Below are positions 57,991-64,000 of a DNA stretch of 64,000 nt, piece after piece (the stretch's first letter is position 1; each line of letters starts with the position of its first letter). The notes beneath the pieces are model-generated. The model was not told where the DNA came from. It searched no databases and was given only the letters and a program-made list of their open reading frames with translations. Both the position numbers and the translations under genes were made by a program. The stretch is from positions 1-64,000 of the forward strand of contig NZ_SOMN01000031.1 in the NCBI RefSeq assembly GCF_004564235.1, in the 5' to 3' direction. This DNA is from Cohnella luojiensis (lineage in GTDB: Bacteria > Bacillota > Bacilli > Paenibacillales > Paenibacillaceae).

Positions 57991-60093
57991 ATGTATTTCA
58001 AAGCTAATAAATCGGTCAAAAGAAAGCTGAAATTGTTGGTTTATCTTCTGCTTTGCAGCACGTTATTCGGTGTTCAATTGATTATACCTGCTGATTACAA
58101 TCAGAAGGCACATGCAGCAGGTGAACTGAAACCGTTTCCACAGCAAGTGAATTATCCGGGCATCATCAAACCCAATCATGTCACCCAAGCTTCTATGAAT
58201 GCTTCCGTAGCCGCCTATTACGATTATTGGAAAGCAACCTATCTGAAAAATAACCTTTCATCTCTGCCAGGCGGCTACTATGTAAAAGGAGAGATTACCG
58301 GAAGTCCCGATGGTTTCACTCCGTTAGGCTCTTCGGAAGGTCAAGGATACGGGATGGTCATTACGGCGCTGATGGCGGGTCATGATCCGGATGCTCAAAC
58401 CCTATTTAATGGCTTATTCAAAACAGCCAGAGCCTACAAAAGCTCGGGAAATCCGAATCTCATGGGATGGGTGGTTGCGGATGACGTCGATGCCCAGGGA
58501 CATTTCGGTTCAGCAACCGATGGAGATTTGGACATTGCATACTCGCTTATCCTCGCGGATCGTCAATGGGGATCTGGCGGAGCCGTTAACTATATGGCTG
58601 AGGCTCAGCAGATGATTACGAACGGCATTAAAACTAGCTATGTGACGACGAATAACAGGCTTAACCTCGGGGACTGGGATTCAAAGACTGCATTGAACAC
58701 TCGCCCGTCCGATTGGATGCTTAGTCACCTAAGGGCATTTTATGATTTTACAGGCGATCAGACCTGGCTTGACGTTATTAATAACCTATATAGCGTGTAT
58801 ACGCAGTTCAGCGAAACTTATTCTCCGATTACCGGCCTGATCTCCGATTTTGTAGTGAACAATCCTCCGCAACCTGCACCCGAATGGTACTTGGACGAGT
58901 TCCAGGAAACGAACCAATACTTCTGGAATGCAGGCCGTGTTCCTCTAAGAATTGTGATGGATTACGCACTTTACGGAGACACAAGAGGTAAGACGATCGC
59001 CGACAAAATAGCGGCATGGATTAAAGGGAAAGCAGGCGGCGTTCCAGCTAATATTAAAGACGGATATACCATGAATGGTACTGCTATCGGAAGTTATGAC
59101 ACTGCTCTATTTGTTTCCCCCTTTATTGCGGCCAGCACTACGAATAGCAGTCACCAAAGCTGGGTCAATTCCGGATGGGACTGGATGAAAAATAAAAAGG
59201 AGAGCTATTACAGCGATTCTTACAATCTGCTTAATCTATTGTTCATTTCAGGAAACTGGTGGAAACCTACACCTGAAACTTCCGGGACTGATCTTGCACT
59301 GAATAAGGCGAGTGTATCCAGTTCGGTAGAGGGGGCGGGCCTAGAAGCATCCAAAGCCTTTGACGGCAACTCTTCGACCAGATGGGCAAGCACGGAAGGG
59401 ATTGATCCGGGGTGGATATACGTGGACTTAGGCACTTCCCAAAGCATTAACAAAGTGAAATTGAATTGGGAGGCCGCCTATGCGACAAGTTACAGGATTC
59501 AAGTCTCAACGGATAGCGGAAGCCCCGTAAATTGGCAGGATGTCTATGTCACAACAACCGGCAATGGCGGCATCGACGAGATTATGTTTACTGCTCAGAA
59601 TGCAAAATATGTGCGGATGTATGGTACTGCCAGAGGAACACCCTACGGATATTCTCTCTTTGATTTCGAAGTGTATAACAGTTCAAGCTCAGTCGGCAAT
59701 ATTGCTTTGAATAAACCCGCTGTAACAAGCTCAATCGAGGGTGTAGGATTTGAAGCGAACAAAGCCTTTGATGGAAATACAGGCTCTAGATGGGCAAGCG
59801 CGTTAGGGATAGATCCTCAATGGATTTATGTAAATCTAGGTACAATCCAAAGTATCAACAGGGTAAAACTGAACTGGGAAGTTGCCCATGCGACAAGTTA
59901 TAAAATTCAAGTATCATCGGACAGCGGAAGTCCGATAAATTGGGAAGATGTCTATGTCACCACAGGTGGCAATGGTGCCATAGACGATATAACGTTTGCC
60001 GCTCGGAATGCGAAGTATGTAAGAATGTATGGCACAGTAAGAGGAACGCCATACGGATATTCTCTCTACGAATTTGAAGTGTTCGGTCCCTGA
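57991..60093 (+). CDS. Secreted glycoside hydrolase family 8 enzyme with two F5/8 type C (CBM32-like) domains
   Basis: 700 residues, ATG 6 bases after AAGGAGG. Signal peptide to about 43 (QKAHAAG). GH8 (alpha/alpha)6 barrel about 45-430: general acid Glu116 in GSSEGQGYGMVITAL, conserved DGDLDIAYSL (Asp177-Asp181), and DWMLSHLRAFYDFTGD, DEFQETNQYFWNAGR, SYNLLNLLF. GH8 members cut beta-1,4-glucan, lichenan, xylan or chitosan; which one cannot be told here. Two tandem discoidin/CBM32-like modules (about 437-565 and 573-700) share the blocks NKAxVxSSxEGxGxEAxKAFDGN and KYVRMYGTxRGTPYGYS and are clearly recent duplicates. Exported polysaccharide-degrading enzyme. Confidence 0.93.
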   Translation: MYFKANKSVKRKLKLLVYLLLCSTLFGVQLIIPADYNQKAHAAGELKPFPQQVNYPGIIKPNHVTQASMNASVAAYYDYWKATYLKNNLSSLPGGYYVKGEITGSPDGFTPLGSSEGQGYGMVITALMAGHDPDAQTLFNGLFKTARAYKSSGNPNLMGWVVADDVDAQGHFGSATDGDLDIAYSLILADRQWGSGGAVNYMAEAQQMITNGIKTSYVTTNNRLNLGDWDSKTALNTRPSDWMLSHLRAFYDFTGDQTWLDVINNLYSVYTQFSETYSPITGLISDFVVNNPPQPAPEWYLDEFQETNQYFWNAGRVPLRIVMDYALYGDTRGKTIADKIAAWIKGKAGGVPANIKDGYTMNGTAIGSYDTALFVSPFIAASTTNSSHQSWVNSGWDWMKNKKESYYSDSYNLLNLLFISGNWWKPTPETSGTDLALNKASVSSSVEGAGLEASKAFDGNSSTRWASTEGIDPGWIYVDLGTSQSINKVKLNWEAAYATSYRIQVSTDSGSPVNWQDVYVTTTGNGGIDEIMFTAQNAKYVRMYGTARGTPYGYSLFDFEVYNSSSSVGNIALNKPAVTSSIEGVGFEANKAFDGNTGSRWASALGIDPQWIYVNLGTIQSINRVKLNWEVAHATSYKIQVSSDSGSPINWEDVYVTTGGNGAIDDITFAARNAKYVRMYGTVRGTPYGYSLYEFEVFGP

Positions 60094-60281
60094 GTTTCTG
60101 GCCTTCTAATTTTCTGGACTGTATGCTTTCCACTATAAAATTCGGCAACCACATGATCATTTTGAATAATGAATAGTGCGCAGGAAGTTCCCCCATTTAA
60201 TCTGTTGATTCGCTCAACATAGGACATTAGACCGTCAAAATCAGACGTCAGCTTTTTCTTCATCATACAATTCACTTCCAA
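60094..60281 (-). pseudogene. N-terminal fragment of a beta-lactamase-fold serine hydrolase
   Basis: Minus-strand frame from ATG at 60266/60263 reads KLTSDFDGLMSYVERINRLN and SCALFIIQNDHVVAEFYSGK, the opening strands of class C beta-lactamase-like (penicillin-binding) proteins. After HTVQ the frame runs into the end of the GH8 gene, so the SxxK catalytic block and the rest are missing. The GH8 gene's 3' end marks the break; insertion or deletion at this point is inferred. Confidence 0.55.
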
Positions 60282-60351
60282 AAGAAATAAATATCATTTT
60301 CGTGAAGGTCCCTTGAACTTAAGGGGCCTAAGTTATTTAGGAGGGATTCGA

Positions 60352-60493
60352 TTGCGAATCATCAAGACACAGCAGGACTTGGATGTGCTGCACCGTTCCA
60401 AAAAAACTTCCAGCAGTTCTTCTCGATCAGGTCGATGACTACTTCCTGGAACTAAGGGATGAGTTAAAGGGTGAAGTTGAAAGCAAGTTTTAG
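60352..60493 (+). pseudogene. Frameshifted small gene of unknown function
   Basis: GGAGGGATTCGA leads to a TTG at 60352 and LRIIKTQQDLDVLHRSK; a one-base shift near 60402 then gives LPAVLLDQVDDYFLELRDEL and KGEVESKF before TAG 60491-60493. Both parts read as one well-formed acidic helical protein, so I take it as a frameshifted gene or 5' remnant. Not identified. Confidence 0.4.
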
Positions 60494-60533
60494 CTTGGGC
60501 TTGCAGGATACAGTAAAAGTAAGGAAAGCTACA

Positions 60534-60836
60534 TTATATTAGAAATTCGTATTGCCGTTTACCATGCAATATACGCCTGATCTGCACCACATCGCCCATG
60601 ACTACATAAAACACCAGAAAACTATGCACCACCAGCGCGCGGTAAACTTTGGCTCGAAGAACAGAGTTTTTCATCAATGGATACCTAAATGGCAACTCCG
60701 CAAGCGATGCCACATGCTCAACGATCTCATCGTACAATTTGATATCATCAAAGGACGACCGTTCATTGATATAGTCGATTAATTCCTGTAAATCCCTTTT
60801 CGCGGCGGGGAAGATCAGCACCTTATATTTTTCCAT
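60534..60836 (-). CDS. ParE/RelE-family toxin
   Basis: 100 residues. RelE/ParE fold blocks: YKVLIFPAAKRDLQELIDYI, KLYDEIVEHVASLAELPFRYP, YRALVVHSFLVFYVVMGDVV and IRRILHGKRQYEFL. The C-terminal VVQIRRILHGKR is typical of ParE-like toxins that attack gyrase or mRNA. The ATG overlaps the antitoxin stop by 14 bp, with GAGG 10 bases upstream; toxin second, as usual. Confidence 0.9.
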   Translation of the reverse strand: MEKYKVLIFPAAKRDLQELIDYINERSSFDDIKLYDEIVEHVASLAELPFRYPLMKNSVLRAKVYRALVVHSFLVFYVVMGDVVQIRRILHGKRQYEFLI

Positions 60837-61095
60837 GAATGCTTGACCTCAGCTTCTGGGCTACTTCCAAGAAATCCTCTCCGACAGCACCGTTAGCGAT
60901 TTCAGCTTCAGCTTCGGACAACTTGCTATAAAGCTCGATTAAAGCTTGCTGGCGCTCATAAACCTCGATACTCATAACAACCAGGTCTCCCGTTCCATTC
61001 TTGGTGATAAAGACGGGCTCCCGTTCTCTATGGCAAAACTCAGAAATTTCATTGGCATTATTACGCAAATCTGAAATGGGACGAATTGTGGGCAT
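60823..61095 (-). CDS. Phd/YefM-family antitoxin
   Basis: 90 residues, ATG after AAAGGAGTGAGCAT. Phd/YefM DNA-binding N-terminus: IRPISDLRNNANEISEFC, EPVFITKNGTGDLVVMS, then IEVYERQQALIELYSKLSEA; the C-terminal helix (EDFLEVAQKLRSSIHGKI) should wrap the toxin. First gene of the module; it likely represses its own promoter at the 61138-61147 palindrome. Confidence 0.92.
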   Translation of the reverse strand: MPTIRPISDLRNNANEISEFCHREREPVFITKNGTGDLVVMSIEVYERQQALIELYSKLSEAEAEIANGAVGEDFLEVAQKLRSSIHGKI

Positions 61096-61137
61096 ATGCT
61101 CACTCCTTTTAACGAATTACTCTTAGTTCAAATATAG

Positions 61138-61179
61138 CATAATTATGAGCAAATTATGTATCATATTGCAAGCAAACCT
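61138..61179 (-). promoter_or_regulatory. Toxin-antitoxin promoter with palindromic operator
   Basis: CATAATTATG (61138-61147) is a perfect 10-bp palindrome. Read on the minus strand, TTGCAA near 61172-61177 and CATAAT about 18 bp further could be the -35 and -10, placing the palindrome on the -10, as in autoregulated TA modules. Confidence 0.5.
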
Positions 61180-61196
61180 TTGCGAAAATCTCTAAC

Positions 61197-61335
61197 TAAA
61201 CAAACTGCGAGAAGCCCGTAAACGTGACTTTTTCAGCCAGGTTGCCCTAGCTCAAACCCATGCCGTTCAACGCGCTTTTGAAGGCTCCCGCTCGTTTCGC
61301 CCCAAAAAAAGTTGCCGTTACTTGTGATACGGTTC
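61197..61335 (+). pseudogene. Degenerate XRE/Cro-type HTH remnant
   Basis: The plus frame reads LREARKRDFFSQVALAQTHA before drifting into FRPKKSCRYL-TGA. The first part looks like the opening helix-turn-helix of an XRE regulator (LRxARxxxxLSQxxLA). No start codon or ribosome site, and the rest of the domain is gone. The remaining 61340-61415 holds only a hairpin. Confidence 0.35.
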
Positions 61336-61363
61336 ACCATATCACTCTTAAGGCGATTTTTTT

Positions 61364-61387
61364 AGGACACCCAGTCGCGGGTGCCCT
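61364..61387. terminator. Hairpin between the HTH remnant and the broken two-component genes
   Basis: AGGACACCC-AGTCGC-GGGTGCCCT with one mismatch; resembles the GGGCACCC hairpins near 22.3 and 39.6 kb. T-rich on both sides. Confidence 0.6.
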
Positions 61388-61415
61388 AATTTTGGGAAAG
61401 GAGCTCGGGAATGAG

Positions 61416-62030
61416 TTACCCGCCACTGAACATCTCGGTATCCATTTTCCATCTTCGAGCCAGTTCCTCAGCTTCTTTACGGTCGGCAACTTGAAGTTTA
61501 CTAAAAATTAGGGTCGCATAGTTCACAACTGTTTTTATACTGATGTGGAGCTTACTGGCAATTTCGGTATTGGTGGCATTTTTCGCAATGAGCTTGAGTA
61601 TTTCCTTCTCGCGAGACGTCAACTCTGCATATACACTGTCCACAGGCTCCGCCAACTGGGCAACGGAGAAAAAATCACTTATTCGCGAAGCGATATCAGA
61701 ACAGCTTCGACTCCATTCATACCTGACATGCGGATGTCCATGAGAATGACATCGGGGCTTAGAGTATTTGCCTTCTCTACCGCTTCTTCCCCTGAAGATG
61801 CTTCCCCCACGATCTCCATGTCCTCTGTCGTTTGTATGAGGTTACGAACTCCGTTTCTTGACCGCCCAACTCGGATGCTCGTTCCCGTATTGACTGAATG
61901 CCGAAATGCCGATACCTCCATTACGCTTAGGCCTTCTCTGATCGCTGATTCCAACGCCGTCATCAACCTTAAAAAAACCGCTTGCCTCCATGCCATCAGG
62001 CTGGATTTAAGCGGTCTTTTTTTTCCTTAA
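61416..62030 (-). pseudogene. Shattered LuxR/NarL-type two-component system
   Basis: Reading leftwards on the minus strand: VDDGVGISDQRRPKRNGGIG, then in another frame FGIQSIRERASELGGQETEF, the end of a NarX/LiaS-type kinase ATPase domain. Next, LIQTTEDMEIVGEASSGEEA and SPDVILMDIRMSGMNGVEAV, the middle of a receiver domain with its phospho-Asp but no start. Then, after a gap, ELTSREKEILKLIAKNATNT and KLHISIKTVVNYATLIFSKL, a LuxR HTH running to the stop at 61416. Three frames, at least two deletions (kinase tail joined to receiver, receiver end to HTH). Originally a kinase-regulator pair; now dead. Confidence 0.72.
61971..62024. terminator. Terminator after cysI
   Basis: ACCGCTT...AAGCGGT with an inner CCAGCC/GGCATGG hairpin; T-runs on both sides. 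Ends the leftward cysJI transcript 11 bases after the stop. Confidence 0.85.
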
Positions 62031-62034
62031 ACGA

Positions 62035-63756
62035 TCAGGCGTGAAAATCGAGGCCCGAATGAACTTCTTTCACGTATTCGCCGCGAATGCAGAAGTCTCC
62101 GAAGTGCTCGCCCTCCGTCCGTTCCTTCGCGTAACGGTTCAGAATCGGACGCAGCTCGTTCAGAATTTCGGTCTCGCCGATATTCTCTCGGTACAGCTTG
62201 TTCAGCCGGTTGCCGGCGAATCCGCCGCCCAGGTACAGGTTGTATTTGCCGGGAGCCTTGCCGATGAACGAGATCTCCGCCAATGCCGGGCGGGCGCATC
62301 CGTTAGGACAGCCGGTCATGCGAATAACGATCTCGTCGTCGCGCAGGCCCGCTTCATCCAGAATCAACTCAAGCTTGTCGAGCAGCGTAGGCAAGTATCG
62401 CTCCGCCTCCGCCATAGCCAGTCCGCAAGTCGGCAAAGCCACGCAAGCCATGGAATTTCTTCGCAGCGCGGAGTAGGCTGTCCCGTCCGTCAGTCCGTAC
62501 GCTTCGATAAGTTGCTGGATTTTTTTCTTCTTCTGGCTGGTTACGTTCCCGATAATCAGGTTCTGGTTGGGGGTGAGGCGGAAATCACCCGTGTGCACCT
62601 TGGCTATTTCGCGCAGACCGGTCATGAGAAGATAGTCGTCCTCGTCTTTCACGCGGCCGTTCTGGATAAACAATGTAAAATGCCAATTGTTGTCGCTGCC
62701 CTTTACCCAGCCGTAACGGTCGCCGTTATGGTCGAAATGATAGGAACGAGCTTCTTGCAGCTTCCAGCCTAACCGCCGCTGCAGCTCGTCGATAAACCAC
62801 TCGGTGCCGCGATCGTCAATCGTGTACTTGAACCGCGCATGTTTCCGTACCGCACGATCGCCGTAATCCCGTTGGATGGTGACCGTTTTCTCCGCTACTT
62901 CGATCAGTTGCTCCGGCGTGATGAAGCCGATCGTACGCGCCACCTGCGGATACGTCTTCGGATCTCCGTGCGACATCCCCATACCGCCGCCCACTGCGAC
63001 ATTAAAGCCTAGCAGACGCCCGTTCTCATGGATCGCAATAAAGCCCAGATCTTGGGAGAAAACGTCAACTTCGTTAGCAGGAGGAACCGCGATGCCGATC
63101 TTGAATTTACGCGGTAAATAAACGGCGCCGTATATCGGCTCCTGCTCATCGCCCTCCCTGCTGTCTACCAACTTCTCCTCATCCAACCAGATCTCGTGAT
63201 AAGCCCGGGTATGCGGATCGAGGTGATGGCTGACCTTCTGTACCCATTCATATACCTGCTCGTGAACTTCCGACTGGTACGGATTCGGGTTGCACATCAC
63301 ATTGCGGTTCACGTCGCCGCATGCGGCAAGAGTGCTTAACAGCTCGTCGTTGACTTCCTGGATGACCTTCTTCATATTCCACTTGATAACACCGTGCAGT
63401 TGGAATGACTGCCTCGTCGTCAACCGAATCGTACCGTTGGCATGCCGCTGCGCCACCCGATCCATCGTGAGCCATTGCTCCGGCGTCACGATGCCGCCGG
63501 CCGCCCGCACCCGCACCATGAACTGATAAGCCGGCTCCAGCTTCTGCTTGCTCCGTTCATTGCGCACGTCGCGGTCATCTTGCATATAGCTTCCGTGGAA
63601 TTTCATCAACCGGTTGTCGTCCTCGGAGATCGAGCCGGTAATCCGGTCCTTCAGTGATTCCTCCAGCGTTCCCCGCAAATAATCGCTTCTGCTCTTAATC
63701 GCCTCTACGTCGCTGTGCGGCGCGCTGTTGGGCGATAGCAGGTTGTTGTCTGACAT
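62035..63756 (-). CDS. cysI: Sulfite reductase [NADPH] hemoprotein beta-component
   Basis: 573 residues from the ATG at 63756 (AAGGAGGTAGAAGA upstream); the frame is open 7 codons further. Two ferredoxin-like/siroheme repeats: [14 protein letters not shown] and [20 protein letters not shown] near the start, [27 protein letters not shown]. The 4Fe-4S/siroheme ligands are CVALPTC (CX5C) and CPNGC (CX3C) near residues 425-475. Reduces sulfite to sulfide with electrons from CysJ for cysteine synthesis. Length matches CysI. Downstream of cysJ in the same operon. Confidence 0.96.
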   Translation of the reverse strand: MSDNNLLSPNSAPHSDVEAIKSRSDYLRGTLEESLKDRITGSISEDDNRLMKFHGSYMQDDRDVRNERSKQKLEPAYQFMVRVRAAGGIVTPEQWLTMDRVAQRHANGTIRLTTRQSFQLHGVIKWNMKKVIQEVNDELLSTLAACGDVNRNVMCNPNPYQSEVHEQVYEWVQKVSHHLDPHTRAYHEIWLDEEKLVDSREGDEQEPIYGAVYLPRKFKIGIAVPPANEVDVFSQDLGFIAIHENGRLLGFNVAVGGGMGMSHGDPKTYPQVARTIGFITPEQLIEVAEKTVTIQRDYGDRAVRKHARFKYTIDDRGTEWFIDELQRRLGWKLQEARSYHFDHNGDRYGWVKGSDNNWHFTLFIQNGRVKDEDDYLLMTGLREIAKVHTGDFRLTPNQNLIIGNVTSQKKKKIQQLIEAYGLTDGTAYSALRRNSMACVALPTCGLAMAEAERYLPTLLDKLELILDEAGLRDDEIVIRMTGCPNGCARPALAEISFIGKAPGKYNLYLGGGFAGNRLNKLYRENIGETEILNELRPILNRYAKERTEGEHFGDFCIRGEYVKEVHSGLDFHA

Positions 63757-63789
63757 TCTTCTACCTCCTTGCTTCATTTGCCTCCGTAA

Positions 63790-64000
63790 TCAATAGACGT
63801 CCCGTTGATAACGCTTCTCCTGCTGCATCTTCGTCAAGTACGCCGCCGCATCCTCTTCGCTAAGGCCGCCTTCTTGCTTCAGAATCGCAATTAACGCGGC
63901 TTGGACGTCATGCGCCATCTTCTTCTCGTCTCCGCAGACGTAGACGGCAGCCCCTTCCTCCAGCCATTGATACAGCTCCTTGCTCTTCTCCAGCATCCTG
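63790..64000 (-). CDS. cysJ: Sulfite reductase [NADPH] flavoprotein alpha-component, 3' end (partial)
   Basis: Only the last 69 or so residues are in the window; the gene continues beyond 64000. LYQWLEEGAAVYVCGDEKKM is the NADPH-binding end of ferredoxin-reductase-type flavoproteins, followed by DVQAALIAILKQEGGLSEED and the C-terminal KRYQRDVY with the aromatic tail that stacks on FAD. It passes electrons from NADPH to CysI, encoded 33 bp downstream. Confidence 0.93.
   Translation of the reverse strand, partial: RMLEKSKELYQWLEEGAAVYVCGDEKKMAHDVQAALIAILKQEGGLSEEDAAAYLTKMQQEKRYQRDVY

Noticed and set aside
61545-62030. 161-codon plus-strand frame opposite the broken two-component genes
   Set aside because: Antisense of recognisable receiver and kinase remnants; composition typical of a shadow frame.

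Overview
The window reads as chromosomal DNA of a spore-forming, Gram-positive member of the Paenibacillaceae (Paenibacillus/Cohnella-like). The inference rests on YesM/YesN-type two-component systems beside sugar ABC transporters that lack their own ATPase, S-layer-homology and copper-amine-oxidase-stalk proteins, a B. subtilis-like gntR-gntK pair, GGAGG ribosome sites with frequent GTG/TTG starts, CcpA cre sites, Fur boxes and roughly 50% GC. No rRNA, tRNA, CRISPR array, prophage or intact transposase was seen.

Layout. 0.1-6.2 kb: secreted helical protein, OmpR-type two-component system, alpha/beta hydrolase divergent from a WYL regulator, decayed GyrI-like gene, SLH protein, then a 51-bp tandem repeat array. 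6.2-9.1 kb: TrpXYZ-type ABC importer. 9.4-16.1 kb: FAD monooxygenase/PadR pair, MFS remnant, azoreductase with a clear promoter-operator, SelO, two DinB-fold proteins, a GNAT. 16.3-22.3 kb: a six-gene operon (UgpAEB-like importer, HAD phosphatase, SMR transporter, metallophosphoesterase) divergent from a GbsR/MarR regulator. 22.3-25.4 kb: orphan OppD-OppF ATPases behind the tail of a deleted permease, then a MITE-like element and the first of three composite repeat elements. 25.4-30.0 kb: SDR enzyme and a surface-polysaccharide cluster. 30.0-34.1 kb: Fur-controlled iron-siderophore importer. 34.2-39.5 kb: second and third repeat elements around a GNAT, a repeat protein, gntRK and a PhnA-like protein.

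39.8-54.7 kb holds two mirror-image sensor/regulator/ABC-sugar-transporter modules that converge on a small block with DoxX, a decayed YdhR-like gene and an aldo-keto reductase. 54.9-62.0 kb is a decayed accessory zone: LRR/copper-amine-oxidase-stalk gene in pieces, an ECF sigma gene lacking region 4, methyltransferase, a two-gene unknown cassette, a secreted GH8 glycanase with two F5/8 type C modules, truncated beta-lactamase-like gene, a ParE/Phd toxin-antitoxin pair and a shattered LuxR-type two-component system. The window ends in cysI and the 3' end of cysJ.

Two themes stand out. First, a family of dispersed elements made of 51-52-bp tandem units in a fixed left/right frame. Second, an unusual number of accessory genes carrying clean internal deletions, next to intact neighbours.
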